DNA from: Formosa sp030427735
GTDB lineage: Bacteria; Bacteroidota; Bacteroidia; Flavobacteriales; Flavobacteriaceae
NCBI RefSeq assembly: GCF_051200825.1
Contig: NZ_CP195158.1
Span: 2,418,001-2,482,000, forward strand
DNA: 64,000 nt
Direction: 5' to 3'
Part shown: positions 27,907 to 37,896 of the stretch, in pieces
Numbering within the stretch: the first letter of the stretch is position 1
Layout of the letters: the number at the start of each line of letters is the position of its first letter
Translations under genes and position numbers: made by a program
The notes under the pieces: model-generated
What the model saw: only the letters and a program-made list of their open reading frames with translations
Databases searched by the model: none
What the model was told of the DNA's origin: nothing

Positions 27907-30765
27907 TTATTTTTTAAACTTTAAGTACACCGATCTTTTTTGCAATCCGCTTAACCATTTTGGTTGCGATGAAGGCCCCACTAAATCAGTAGCATTCACT
28001 TTATTTCTTGCTGGTGGAATTACATCTAACACTGCAATTCCTGTACTTGGAATAGTATATAACAATGCATCGCGACCATCACGTGGAGAATACACCCCTA
28101 AATAAGTATCTGTACCTTTATTTTCGATGTAAATATTTCCTTCTTCCGTGGTAAATTCAGCCCATTGCCAATTGTTAAAATACCCTTTAAACTCAGGATA
28201 ATTGAACGACTCTCCCGGAATTGGATCATTATAATCGTTTTCCCAAATATCTAACGTAGTTCCTTTAATTCGGTTTTGCCACACACGGTAAGGCCCATCT
28301 CCTAACCATTTTTTAGCTTTCATTTTTTCCTCAGGATAATCGAAATACACACCAGCTAAATCGACTACTCCATTGTACTCGTATTCGTAATCTAACTGAA
28401 TTAAACCGTCAGCATTCATCGTCCAAACCACTTTTTGAAGAATTCCATGGTAGTTGACTTCTACTACTACATGTCCATCTACTTCTTTGGCTGAAATATT
28501 TAATAAATTTTCTGAACAATTCACCTCTTCATCCCAGCAAGCAAATTCTTTATAAATACGATCTTCTCCTTTTAAGAACTTTGGATCGATGGTTCCATCC
28601 AGAGTTCTATCACCTCTACGAGCCATGATTATTTTAGGTCCATTAGCCAAACTGATGGTATTTCCTTTTTGTTGCACTTCTACTAATTTCCCAGAAGATT
28701 TATCGATTTTCACGGTAGTCCCAGCAGCAGACAAGGTATAAAAAGAAGCAGTTTCGCTTAAATTAGCTTTTCCTTTTACTATTGGTTTTTCATCCATTTG
28801 TTTGTCCCAAGTAAAATCCCAAGTCCACAATTCTTTTCCGTTTTTGTTGATGGCTTTTACATACAACACATCAGCATCTTTCCAATTGCTAGGTAGATTT
28901 AATTGTAAATTTCCTTTTCCGTGTGGTTGAATATTTGGTGCTTTTACCGAAGCTTTTTTTAATGTCTTTCGGTTCGATTTTCCATTTAATGGCGAATTAA
29001 ATTTCACCAACTCATACTCAAAAGTACAGGTATTGGTATTGGTAAAATCGTAACGATTTTCTAGTGTAAATGTTCCGTTAAAATCAGCAGCTAATTCTGG
29101 TTTTTCCATAATCATTACAGGAGACCATACTTCTTTTACGGTGAAAAAACTTCCCTCTTTTTCGTGATGTGGCCCTACAATTCCATCGGCTCCATAATTC
29201 CCTTGGTTGTCTATTCTTCCATTTTGATCGGTACGAGCAATTCCCTCATCGGCAAATACCCAAAGATAACCTCCACCACTTCTAGGATGTTTACGCATGA
29301 CTTCCCAATAATCATCAAAACCAGCACCGTGACCACCATCGTACAATCCGTGAAGATATTCTGTAGGCATAAAAATATTGTCATCTCTGAAATATTCTAA
29401 AGTCTCTCCATACGAACGATAATGCATGGTTTCTACACCGTTATGTTCCTGTTGTGGATGCAAAACAGGTCGTTTTTGTAAATCCCAAACATCAAACTGA
29501 TTGTCTAAATTGGTATTCCAACCACCTTCGTTTCCATTAGACCAAAAAATAATACTCGGATGGTTTAAATCTCGCGTAACCATTTCTTTTACTAACTTTT
29601 TACCCACAGCATCATCGTAATGTCCATGCCATCCACCCAATTCATCCATCACATACAAACCTAACTCATCACAAGCTTGTAAAAACTCTGGATCTGGAGG
29701 ATAATGTGATAAACGCACTGCATTCATATTCATCTCTTTAATCAAACGTACATCGGCATAATTCAATTCTTTATTTAAAGTTCTTCCCGATTCTGGCCAG
29801 AAACTATGACGATTGACACCTTTCATCAACACACGTTGCCCGTTTACATAAATTCCATCACCTTTACGAATTTCAATGGTTCTAAAACCAATGGTTTCGG
29901 TAAGTTGATGTACTACTTTTCCGTTTTCTAACAACTTGATTTCTGCTGTATATAAATTTGGAGTTTCCGCAGTCCATTGCTTGATATTTTTAAATTGACC
30001 AGACACGTGAATTTTATCGGCTCCGTTTACTCCACTGCTTTTCATTTTAGACCCCACACGTTTTCCGTTGGCATCTAAAACCGTAATTTCTACATCCGTA
30101 TTTTTTGCTCCGCTTCCTAAAAATATATTTGCTTCAAAAGTACCATCGGCCTCTGCTTTTAAAGAAGTATAATCAATATGTATTGCTGGCAAAGCTTCTA
30201 GAAACACAGGGCGGAAAATTCCACCAAAATTCCAATAATCTGCTCTACGTTCTGCCAAGTTTACACTCGCATTTTTAGATTCTTTGCTCACGACTACATG
30301 CAACTCATTTTTCTTACCATACTTAAGCAAATCGGTAATTTCATACTTAAAACGATAAAAAGCTCCTTGATGCTCATCATCGCTGGTAGAACGTCCATTG
30401 ATACGGACTTTGGTATCGGTCATAGCACCATCGAACACAATTTTAACACGTTTATTTTCCCATTCTTTAGGCACTTCAAAAGTGTATTTATATTCTCCTA
30501 CCTCATCTGCAATTCCATCTGGGAAAGGTTTTCCATAAAAACGGATTCCATATTGATAGGTTCCAAAACCTTCTTGCTCCCAAACCGATGGCACATTGAT
30601 GGTGCTCCATTCTCCACTTTTTCTACCATCAGAAACTTTAAATTTCCATTCTTTGGTATCTTGATATCCTTTACCTGATAAATATTGAATTTCGGTATTT
30701 TGCGCTACAGCGGAAAATCCGACTAGAGCTAACAAAAAAGATAATTTGCTAATAAAATTACTCAT
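27907..30765 (-). CDS. GH2-family glycosidase (beta-galactosidase or beta-glucuronidase type), exported
   Basis: A 952-residue protein with signal peptide (LSFLLALVGFSAVAQ, cleavage near residue 21). It has the N-terminal jelly roll (WSTINVPSVWEQEGFG), a TIM barrel with the KGVNRHSFWPESGR entry, acid/base Glu413 in WSNGNEGGWN and probable nucleophile Glu469 in FMPTEYLHG. The nucleophile context differs from the EYSH of the other GH2 here, so the two probably act on different linkages. It is nine bases from the GH78-like gene upstream. Substrate sugar cannot be decided from sequence; galactose, glucuronate or arabinopyranose are possible. Confidence 0.84.
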   Translation of the reverse strand: MSNFISKLSFLLALVGFSAVAQNTEIQYLSGKGYQDTKEWKFKVSDGRKSGEWSTINVPSVWEQEGFGTYQYGIRFYGKPFPDGIADEVGEYKYTFEVPKEWENKRVKIVFDGAMTDTKVRINGRSTSDDEHQGAFYRFKYEITDLLKYGKKNELHVVVSKESKNASVNLAERRADYWNFGGIFRPVFLEALPAIHIDYTSLKAEADGTFEANIFLGSGAKNTDVEITVLDANGKRVGSKMKSSGVNGADKIHVSGQFKNIKQWTAETPNLYTAEIKLLENGKVVHQLTETIGFRTIEIRKGDGIYVNGQRVLMKGVNRHSFWPESGRTLNKELNYADVRLIKEMNMNAVRLSHYPPDPEFLQACDELGLYVMDELGGWHGHYDDAVGKKLVKEMVTRDLNHPSIIFWSNGNEGGWNTNLDNQFDVWDLQKRPVLHPQQEHNGVETMHYRSYGETLEYFRDDNIFMPTEYLHGLYDGGHGAGFDDYWEVMRKHPRSGGGYLWVFADEGIARTDQNGRIDNQGNYGADGIVGPHHEKEGSFFTVKEVWSPVMIMEKPELAADFNGTFTLENRYDFTNTNTCTFEYELVKFNSPLNGKSNRKTLKKASVKAPNIQPHGKGNLQLNLPSNWKDADVLYVKAINKNGKELWTWDFTWDKQMDEKPIVKGKANLSETASFYTLSAAGTTVKIDKSSGKLVEVQQKGNTISLANGPKIIMARRGDRTLDGTIDPKFLKGEDRIYKEFACWDEEVNCSENLLNISAKEVDGHVVVEVNYHGILQKVVWTMNADGLIQLDYEYEYNGVVDLAGVYFDYPEEKMKAKKWLGDGPYRVWQNRIKGTTLDIWENDYNDPIPGESFNYPEFKGYFNNWQWAEFTTEEGNIYIENKGTDTYLGVYSPRDGRDALLYTIPSTGIAVLDVIPPARNKVNATDLVGPSSQPKWLSGLQKRSVYLKFKK

Positions 30766-30774
30766 TATATAGAA

Positions 30775-32898
30775 TTATAGTGCTTTGTATTTGATTGTAT
30801 ATGCGATGTTAGGATTAATAGTTAATCGATATTTATTGGCCTCAATCGATTGCATTTCTCCATAATTTGATACAGGTTGTGCTTCACTTTTTATAATTAA
30901 AATCCCCTCGCCTTCTGAAGCCTTCACATTAATTTCGTTTGGGGTAATGTGCAATTCAACTTTACCATTAGGTGTAGGCACTTTACCTTTCATCCATTCT
31001 AAGCCTCCTAAATTAGGCTTAATCTCGTATGTAGCATATCCTGGAGCGGTTGGTTCTACCCCTAAATAATACCTCCCGAAAAGATAAATTGGACTGGCAC
31101 CCCAAGCGTGACATAAACTTTTTCCGTAAGGGCGACCATACATTTCTAAATGTTCTTCTCCTGTTTGCTTGGGATCGTATTTTTCCCAAAATGATGTGGC
31201 ATCCAAATTTAGCATACCTCCCCAATAATCGCGAATTTCATTTAAAACAAATTCCTGTTCTCCCATAGCGCAAAGGGCTTCCAACTCGAAAAAGCGCATG
31301 TACGGCGTGGTAATTTCGAGAATATCATCATTCAGTAACACCTTTTCTTTTACACTTTGCTTTTGGTTTTCATTAAAATAATTAAAAAAGATACCGAACA
31401 TATTGGCATAACGCGTTACCATTTTCTGAATCTCCCCATCAACACGTTGGTGCTTCATGACGTTTTCAGCTTCATCCCAGAATATGTCGAATAACTTTGT
31501 TTTTAAATCTTCGGCTAAATTTTTATATGCTTTATAATCTTCTGATTCTCCAGCTATTTCAGCACTTACCGCCATCGCTTCCAAACTTCTGACTAACAAC
31601 ATCTGCTCGAAACTTACTTCTCCCGTTTTTGGTAAGCCGTCTGCCCAATCGATAAACACCCAATCGCCTTCTAAAGGCTCCAAAAATCCGTTTTTATTTC
31701 GTCTTCCCAAACAGTATTCCATTAGGGATTTCATACGAGGATAATACGTTTTTATAAACTTCGTGTCGCCTGTGTACAGATAGTAATCGTAAACACCCAC
31801 AAACCAATATAACGAATAATCCATAATGGTGTTAATGTGTGCCGTTACAGGCTCCTTCCCACGAAGGGCGACCAAAGTACGCTCGACAGATGGCGAATCG
31901 AAAAACAAGTAATAGTTCATTAAATAACTTTGGTAAGCATCGCCAGACCAGATCCAACGGTCGCGTTTAATACCATCTATAAAAAACTCCCTTGTCGTTA
32001 AATGCATGGTATATGCCGAAACATCCCAAATTTGATTCAATAGCTCATCGGAAGACGTAAAACTTCCGCGATAATCTAAAGGCAAATATTCGTAAAGCAT
32101 CGAAATGGAATCGTACTCCAACGATGCATCTTTTTGCACTTGCACAAATCGAAAGGCTTTAGATCCTTTTAAAGTATAAATATTGTCTTGATTACCATCG
32201 AACTCTAAATTATCTAGAGTTTCGCACTTTTCGGTATCTAAAGCTTCTTCGCGAGATTCGCCGTAATATAAAGCGAGTTTTCCATGTCCTTTTAAACCAT
32301 GAAATTGAATATAGCCGAAGGTTTCTTTACCAAAATCAATCAACTCCCCTTCATTAATTTTCTCTACATTTTTGGCTCTCCAAGGCTCGGTTGCCAATTG
32401 AAATTCTGAAGGTTTTTGGTCTGGCGTATTAAAATTCCACGAGCCAACAGATACCCAAGGTGTCCCCGATTGCTGTGCCGTTCCAGTTTCGTCTATCCAA
32501 AGTTTATCTTCGTTGGTTACCTTCCATGACGTATTGGATTGAATGTATTTGCCTTGAATAAAAATGGCTGGCAACACTTCCTGATTATAAACCTTAAAAG
32601 AAATTTTATGCTTGCCTGCCGGAATTTTTATAGACTTTGGCTGACCGTAAATTTGAATACCATCTATTAAGAGTTGAAAGGGTCCTTCGGAGTATATTTT
32701 TATATCATCGTCTTCAGGTATATCGACTTCGGTTTGGAAAGTTACTAACGGATACGGACTGTAATAGCGCCACAACGGCGGAAAAACAGCTTCGCGCTCG
32801 GTACGGCGCACTTGCATTTTATTACTTAACCATATTTCGAAATCACCAGGGTACCAAATCCAAGTTGGAGTAGTATCTGGTAAAAATGCGTTATCCAT
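30775..32898 (-). CDS. GH78-like alpha-L-rhamnosidase without signal peptide; acid Glu replaced by Asp
   Basis: A 707-residue protein with an N-terminal beta-sandwich half, an alpha/alpha barrel from about residue 275, and a C-terminal beta domain. The GH78 catalytic block is D308-GIKRD313-RWIWSGD320. These three positions have exactly the spacing of Asp567, Glu572 and Asp579 of the Bacillus enzyme RhaB, but the central glutamate is aspartate here. No signal peptide is present, so it probably hydrolyses imported rhamnosides in the cytoplasm. It is nine bases upstream of the GH2 gene and 102 bases downstream of the MFS gene. The family is well supported; the exact specificity is not, because the acid residue differs. 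Confidence 0.78.
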   Translation of the reverse strand: MDNAFLPDTTPTWIWYPGDFEIWLSNKMQVRRTEREAVFPPLWRYYSPYPLVTFQTEVDIPEDDDIKIYSEGPFQLLIDGIQIYGQPKSIKIPAGKHKISFKVYNQEVLPAIFIQGKYIQSNTSWKVTNEDKLWIDETGTAQQSGTPWVSVGSWNFNTPDQKPSEFQLATEPWRAKNVEKINEGELIDFGKETFGYIQFHGLKGHGKLALYYGESREEALDTEKCETLDNLEFDGNQDNIYTLKGSKAFRFVQVQKDASLEYDSISMLYEYLPLDYRGSFTSSDELLNQIWDVSAYTMHLTTREFFIDGIKRDRWIWSGDAYQSYLMNYYLFFDSPSVERTLVALRGKEPVTAHINTIMDYSLYWFVGVYDYYLYTGDTKFIKTYYPRMKSLMEYCLGRRNKNGFLEPLEGDWVFIDWADGLPKTGEVSFEQMLLVRSLEAMAVSAEIAGESEDYKAYKNLAEDLKTKLFDIFWDEAENVMKHQRVDGEIQKMVTRYANMFGIFFNYFNENQKQSVKEKVLLNDDILEITTPYMRFFELEALCAMGEQEFVLNEIRDYWGGMLNLDATSFWEKYDPKQTGEEHLEMYGRPYGKSLCHAWGASPIYLFGRYYLGVEPTAPGYATYEIKPNLGGLEWMKGKVPTPNGKVELHITPNEINVKASEGEGILIIKSEAQPVSNYGEMQSIEANKYRLTINPNIAYTIKYKAL

Positions 32899-33000
32899 TT
32901 GTTTTAATTTTAGATTAAAGAATCAAAACTTATGGTTACCCGTTTTAAGTATTTTGAATCTTTAATACAATCATTTATAATTCTTTCATAAAGACGTTTT

Positions 33001-34368
33001 TTAAATATCGTCTCCATATCTTTCTTCTGTAATTTGTTCTAATGTTTTCCCTTGGGTTTTTGGCGTCCAAATTGTGCCTATTATTAATGCAACAATTAGT
33101 AAGCCTATCATAACATTGGCTGCGGTGTGAAAACCTTCGCCGTTTTCTCCGTATATAAATACAAATCCGAATCCCCATATTGCCGCTATAGCCCTAACCA
33201 CAAAGAACATGATGCCTTGAGCTGCTGCACGATATTTAGCAGGAAAAAGCTCTGAAGCCCAGAGTGCATAAAAGGCTTGTACACTTATACCAGCATGCAC
33301 ACCCCAAAGAATGGTAAACGCCCATAAAGCAATATAATTTTTTATTCCTATAAAAATAAGAATACCCCAAGCAACAATACCTATGGTGGTACCAATAAAA
33401 TATAACCAACGCTGATTTACTTTATCGACAAACATAGAAAAACCAAAATACGTTACCGCAATAATTATAAGCCATTGTATAGCCGAAACCATATTAGCTT
33501 CTTCGTTAGATAGTCCGCCAGCAGTTTCATAAATATGCTGCTGAAAAAAGCCCATAACAGAAGCAACCATATTCCATGTCACATAAATTCCTGCTAAAAA
33601 GAGCATGGTGCGAATATTAACCTTTTTAGTAAATAATGTACCAAACGAAGCAAACACACTAGGCTGTTTTTTAGTATCCTGTAATTTTTTGGCGGCTTCC
33701 CAGTCTTTCGACTCGTTAAGCTTTCGCTGAAGATTCCAAGCAATAAAAGCTACTATAAATAACGAACCAAAAATAAGGCGACTACTAAATACATTAACAG
33801 CTTCTACACTCGCGTTCTCACCAATAAAAATACCTGCCATATTTTTTACAAAACCAAACAAAACACCAGCAGAAGCATCATCCTTACCAGGCGCAAGCAA
33901 CATGCCTAAAAGTAAAATAATGGTTGGACCAACACCCCATGCAAATTGAGAAATTCCCATGTTACGGCCACGATTACTAACTTCCGAATTTTCGGAAATG
34001 TAAGTCCACGACGCAGGCACACCCGCTCCTACCGAAATACCTGTAATTAAAAAACCAAGTAACAGCATCGGGAAATTTACCGTAAACATAATGATGGCTA
34101 CACCTAGCATGTAGACTAACATATTGTAGGTGTAGATTTTTTTTCGCCCATAATTATCGGCAAGAAAACCACCTATAATAGCGCCTAAAGCAGCACCAAA
34201 AGCGTTAGCACTTATAGCATTAAGCCACCCCAAATTGCCTTCTGTTAACCCTAAATAATTTTGCCAAAGTGTTAACCCGCTGGCTCCAGCAACAATTGCT
34301 CCGGCATCGAGATAATTGGTAATCGATACTGCTATAGTACTTTTTAAGCTTCCTTTTTTGTGTTCCAT
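33001..34368 (-). CDS. MFS sugar transporter
   Basis: A 455-residue membrane protein with about twelve apolar segments and the MFS loop motif (DNYGRKKIYTYN after TM2, and GRNMGISQFAWG). A large central loop separates the two six-helix halves, with charged sequence around residues 215-250. It would be a proton symporter for a mono- or oligosaccharide released by the cluster. The gene lies 196 bases after the TIM-barrel isomerase gene, a gap large enough for its own promoter although none is clear. Substrate unknown; rhamnose or an oligosaccharide is plausible from position next to the cytoplasmic GH78 gene. Confidence 0.82.
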   Translation of the reverse strand: MEHKKGSLKSTIAVSITNYLDAGAIVAGASGLTLWQNYLGLTEGNLGWLNAISANAFGAALGAIIGGFLADNYGRKKIYTYNMLVYMLGVAIIMFTVNFPMLLLGFLITGISVGAGVPASWTYISENSEVSNRGRNMGISQFAWGVGPTIILLLGMLLAPGKDDASAGVLFGFVKNMAGIFIGENASVEAVNVFSSRLIFGSLFIVAFIAWNLQRKLNESKDWEAAKKLQDTKKQPSVFASFGTLFTKKVNIRTMLFLAGIYVTWNMVASVMGFFQQHIYETAGGLSNEEANMVSAIQWLIIIAVTYFGFSMFVDKVNQRWLYFIGTTIGIVAWGILIFIGIKNYIALWAFTILWGVHAGISVQAFYALWASELFPAKYRAAAQGIMFFVVRAIAAIWGFGFVFIYGENGEGFHTAANVMIGLLIVALIIGTIWTPKTQGKTLEQITEERYGDDI

Positions 34369-34564
34369 TATTTCGCTATTCTTTTTTAGTGTGCTTCCAC
34401 TTCATATCATTTTTCTAAAAACACCTCGCTACGCTATCTCTTTCTGTATATATTGTTCTTTTGAAATTTTGTGAAGTTGAAGATTTTATTAATTATTTGC
34501 ATCCTGTACCCACCTGTTAAAAACGACAAATCGCTGAAAGTGAGAACGAATAATTTTCAATTAA

Positions 34565-35446
34565 TTAAAGATTTTCAAATTCTCTTTTAGCAGCTTCCCA
34601 ACAATCTTGTATAATATCTTTGTATAACAAAGCCTGCTGCCAACGGTCGCCTTCTTCCTGAGCTTTACTGGTTTCGTTAAAAAACGTTCTTTCATAAAAG
34701 ATTTCAGCCTTCAACAATTCTATAGTAAAACAGATATAATCTCCAGGAATGGCCGATTTTAAAAATCCGATAAACGAGCGTTTCCACATTTCTTTAAAAT
34801 GCTGTACATAACTTTCGTTTGCATCTTTAACATTTACCTGAATAGATCCTGGATTACCTATTCTACCATGCATAAAACGTACACGATCGAACACAGGCTG
34901 AATAAAATCCCATTTGTTTTCTATGCCGCCATATACCATTTCCTGACCCGTGTACCAATGCGAAAAATCGCCGTTAAAACGCACTTCTGGAAAACGTTTG
35001 GTTAGCTCAACGGTTCGGAACATGTCCTGAGTAATGGTCGCGCGATGGGTTTCGATGTAAATAGGAAAATCGTATGTTTTAGAGGTATTTAAAACGTAAC
35101 TTACCAATTGATCTACTTCTGCATCCGATTCCATTCCCCACCCTAAATGAATACTCGCACAGTTATAATTTCCGTTTTTCCAGATGGGCATCAATGGATC
35201 TAAATCGCCAACCTTATTAATTCTGGCATGTGCTGTCAATTCTAAACCTAATGCCTTGCATAATTCGGGATTTCCATCCTGAATACCCTGAAAACCGGCC
35301 TGCGCTATAGCGTCATGTTTTACTTTATCGCTACCTGTTGGCCCTTCCGAAAAAGACGGCAAATCATCGCAGGTATTGTAATTTATATCTATACGCAAAC
35401 TGGGCGCATTACTACTGCCATTGTTGGTATTTTTTATCATGTTCAA
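34565..35446 (-). CDS. sugar phosphate isomerase/epimerase-like TIM barrel
   Basis: A 293-residue protein of the xylose-isomerase-like TIM-barrel superfamily. The four metal ligands of the fold can be placed at Glu132 (YIETHRAT), Asp160 with His163 (NGDFSHW), His193 (FMHGRIG) and Glu243 (FTIELL). No signal peptide. It is three bases from the SSS symporter gene upstream, so import and isomerisation appear linked, which suggests that its substrate is the sugar brought in by that carrier. Which sugar cannot be read from the sequence; a rare or methylated sugar or a ketose is possible. Confidence 0.72.
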   Translation of the reverse strand: MNMIKNTNNGSSNAPSLRIDINYNTCDDLPSFSEGPTGSDKVKHDAIAQAGFQGIQDGNPELCKALGLELTAHARINKVGDLDPLMPIWKNGNYNCASIHLGWGMESDAEVDQLVSYVLNTSKTYDFPIYIETHRATITQDMFRTVELTKRFPEVRFNGDFSHWYTGQEMVYGGIENKWDFIQPVFDRVRFMHGRIGNPGSIQVNVKDANESYVQHFKEMWKRSFIGFLKSAIPGDYICFTIELLKAEIFYERTFFNETSKAQEEGDRWQQALLYKDIIQDCWEAAKREFENL

Positions 35447-35449
35447 AAA

Positions 35450-37039
35450 TTAATGTCCGTTAAAAACTATATATAAAATAATCATAGTAACAATTAGTGC
35501 TCCCCAAAGTAATTTCACCTTAGGAGTTGCTTTAATTGGTACATAACTTAATGTATTTGTGTTGGTATTTTTATTCTTATCTAATAAAGAAATAAACACG
35601 ATTACAAAAGATAAAAACACAAATATGTAAAAGGATAACAATAAAAAGTGAGGCCAAAATTTATCGGTTGCATTAGGTGCATCTGGAAATACCCATAAAT
35701 ACAAAACACCAATGGAAAGACTTAATAAGGTACCGAATATTAAAATGAAATTGGCTGCCTTTGTTGTCGTTTTTTTCCAAAGTACACCAAATAAAAACAC
35801 CACAGACATAGGTGGTGCTATAAAACCAAGAACCGATTGAAAAACATCGAATAAATTTAATCCTTTAATACTATTAATGGCTAATGTTATAAAAATAGAC
35901 AAGATAGCACCTACAACGGTAACCATATGCCCTACCTGAACAATTCGTTTTTGCCCTGCAGTAGGTTTAATTTTTTTCACATAAATATCCATAGTAAACA
36001 CAGTGCCAAGAGCATTTAAAGCCGAATCGATGGTACTAACTAAAGCAGCAATTAAAACAGCCATAACCAAACCTCGCATTCCCGTAGGGAATAATTCTGT
36101 AACCATAGTCATGTAAGCTTCATCGGGATTGTTTAAATCTGGAAACAACACAAAGCACATAATTCCTGGTAGAATAAACAGCGGTAAATCTATAATCTTT
36201 AACCACGCCGTAAAGTTTGCGCCTAACTGCCCCTGTTCTATACTTTTAGAGCCTAAAACCGATTGCACCATAGACTGGTCTGTACACCAAAACCAAACGC
36301 CCATAATTGGGTAACCCAGCACAATTGCTGTCCATGGGTAACTACTATCGTCGGCTGGTAAAAACAAATTCCAATAGTTAGAAGGTGTATTACTAACCAA
36401 ACCGTCTACCCCACCTACACGATCTAACCCAACCCACATTAAGGCAAAGGAAACTATTATAAGGAGTACCATTTGAATAACATTGGTATAGGCTATCGTT
36501 TTAAGTCCGCCAGCCATAGTAAAAAAACCAGCAATGACTAATAATAAAACCACCGAAGACCACATGGGCAAGTTTAAAATTTGCTGAATTAATACACCTC
36601 CAGCAAACAACGTTAAGGACAACCAACTTATTAAAACCGTAACTATGGTATACCAAGCCAAGATGTTTTGAGTAGAATCGCCAAAACGCTTACCCATAAA
36701 TTCTGGTAAGGTTTGTACTTTGGCACCAAGATAACGCGGTGCAAAAACTATGGCCAATAAAAAAATAAAAACAAAGGCATACCACGAAAAGTTACCAGCT
36801 ACAATACCTGTTGTATAACCTATACTAGCCGAAGCTATTAACATAGAGGGGCCTACATTTGTGCCCCACATGTTAAAACCAATACTGGTCCAATTTAAAG
36901 AGTTACCTGCTAAAAAATAATTTTCATCGCTTGGTCGTTTAGAACTAAAACTTATCCAAGCTCCAATTGCTATTAATCCTAAAAGATAAATGCCTACAAT
37001 AGCAAAATCTAGTAGTTCTAGTTGCTCGTATATATTCAT
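35450..37039 (-). CDS. sodium:solute symporter (SSS family), sugar type
   Basis: A 529-residue membrane protein with thirteen to fourteen apolar helices and SSS landmarks: NSLNWTSIGFNMWGTNVGPS early, GLKTIAYTNVIQMVLL in the middle and ALVSTIDSALNALGTVFTMD, which forms part of the sodium site, near residue 325. This is the SGLT-like branch often found in Bacteroidota glycan loci. It would drive uptake of a sugar with Na+, fitting a marine habitat. It is three bases upstream of the TIM-barrel gene and 74 bases downstream of the PhyH dioxygenase gene. Confidence 0.88.
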   Translation of the reverse strand: MNIYEQLELLDFAIVGIYLLGLIAIGAWISFSSKRPSDENYFLAGNSLNWTSIGFNMWGTNVGPSMLIASASIGYTTGIVAGNFSWYAFVFIFLLAIVFAPRYLGAKVQTLPEFMGKRFGDSTQNILAWYTIVTVLISWLSLTLFAGGVLIQQILNLPMWSSVVLLLVIAGFFTMAGGLKTIAYTNVIQMVLLIIVSFALMWVGLDRVGGVDGLVSNTPSNYWNLFLPADDSSYPWTAIVLGYPIMGVWFWCTDQSMVQSVLGSKSIEQGQLGANFTAWLKIIDLPLFILPGIMCFVLFPDLNNPDEAYMTMVTELFPTGMRGLVMAVLIAALVSTIDSALNALGTVFTMDIYVKKIKPTAGQKRIVQVGHMVTVVGAILSIFITLAINSIKGLNLFDVFQSVLGFIAPPMSVVFLFGVLWKKTTTKAANFILIFGTLLSLSIGVLYLWVFPDAPNATDKFWPHFLLLSFYIFVFLSFVIVFISLLDKNKNTNTNTLSYVPIKATPKVKLLWGALIVTMIILYIVFNGH

Positions 37040-37113
37040 TAATTATGTCTTTACTGGATGCTGGCACATCCAGAAATTAGTTAGTAGTTAATTATTAGGG
37101 AGAATAGAAAAAT

Positions 37114-37872
37114 TTAAACCACGTTATGTGCACTTACATTTTCTCCATTCTCTATAAATGGTTCTGCCCAATATAGTGGTTTTTTACCATCCTTTAAAAT
37201 AGGTTCTGCAGAATACTGAATTAATAATACACGTCTGGATTTATTTGTTTTGTTAGAACCACTTCTATGGAAACACGTGCTTGAAAACAACGCCACATCG
37301 CCAGCATTTAACACCGCTGGAATACCTGGGTTATCTCCAAAATATCCTATTTTATCGTTAGTACCTTCTTGTAGAGTGTGGTCTATTCTAGCTGTGGTAC
37401 CAGCATCTTTGTACGGTAACATATAAACGGTTCCGTTTTCCTCGGTCACATCGTCTAATGGTAGCCAAATAGACAAGTATGGTTTATGGTCGAAATCTAA
37501 ATACCCAGAGTCTTGATGCCAAGAGAATGTCATGCCCTTATCGGCTGCTTTTACTACAAATTGTTCTAAAAACAAGTATACGTTTTCTCCTAAAATCTTA
37601 CGCGTAATTTCTTCTAATTCCTTACCAAAAATCAGGTCTTTCATGGTCTCGCTATCCTTATAACGCAGGGCTATAAAGTAACGTTTTCCTTTATGGTTAA
37701 TTTCGTCTACCTCAACACCTTTACGATCCATTTCCTCGTCTTTTTCTTTTATAAATCGCTGACATTCGTCTTGTAAACGTTTTATCATTTCTGGAGAAAT
37801 CACGTCTTTTACTAAACAGAATCCTTCTTCTTGGAACTGTTTTAATTTGTCGTTACTTAATATTGTACTCAT
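37114..37872 (-). CDS. PhyH-family Fe(II)/2-oxoglutarate-dependent dioxygenase
   Basis: A 252-residue cytoplasmic protein with the double-stranded beta-helix of the phytanoyl-CoA dioxygenase family. The iron triad is His119 and Asp121 (SWHQDSGY) plus His202 (CFHRSGSN), and Arg213 or Arg214 is placed to bind the 2-oxoglutarate carboxylate. No signal peptide. It sits between the GH31 gene (24 bases) and the SSS symporter gene (74 bases), inside a carbohydrate operon with no lipid-metabolism genes, so the natural substrate is probably a sugar or sugar derivative. Removal of an O-methyl group by hydroxylation is one possibility; this is inference only. Confidence 0.85.
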   Translation of the reverse strand: MSTILSNDKLKQFQEEGFCLVKDVISPEMIKRLQDECQRFIKEKDEEMDRKGVEVDEINHKGKRYFIALRYKDSETMKDLIFGKELEEITRKILGENVYLFLEQFVVKAADKGMTFSWHQDSGYLDFDHKPYLSIWLPLDDVTEENGTVYMLPYKDAGTTARIDHTLQEGTNDKIGYFGDNPGIPAVLNAGDVALFSSTCFHRSGSNKTNKSRRVLLIQYSAEPILKDGKKPLYWAEPFIENGENVSAHNVV

Positions 37873-37896
37873 AACATTTGGTATTAGTTTTATTGG

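Noticed and set aside
27794..28105. 103-residue plus-strand open frame at the end of the GH2 gene
   Set aside because: Runs antisense over the GH2 C-terminus and over repeat R4; the repeat explains the opening and there is no family pattern.
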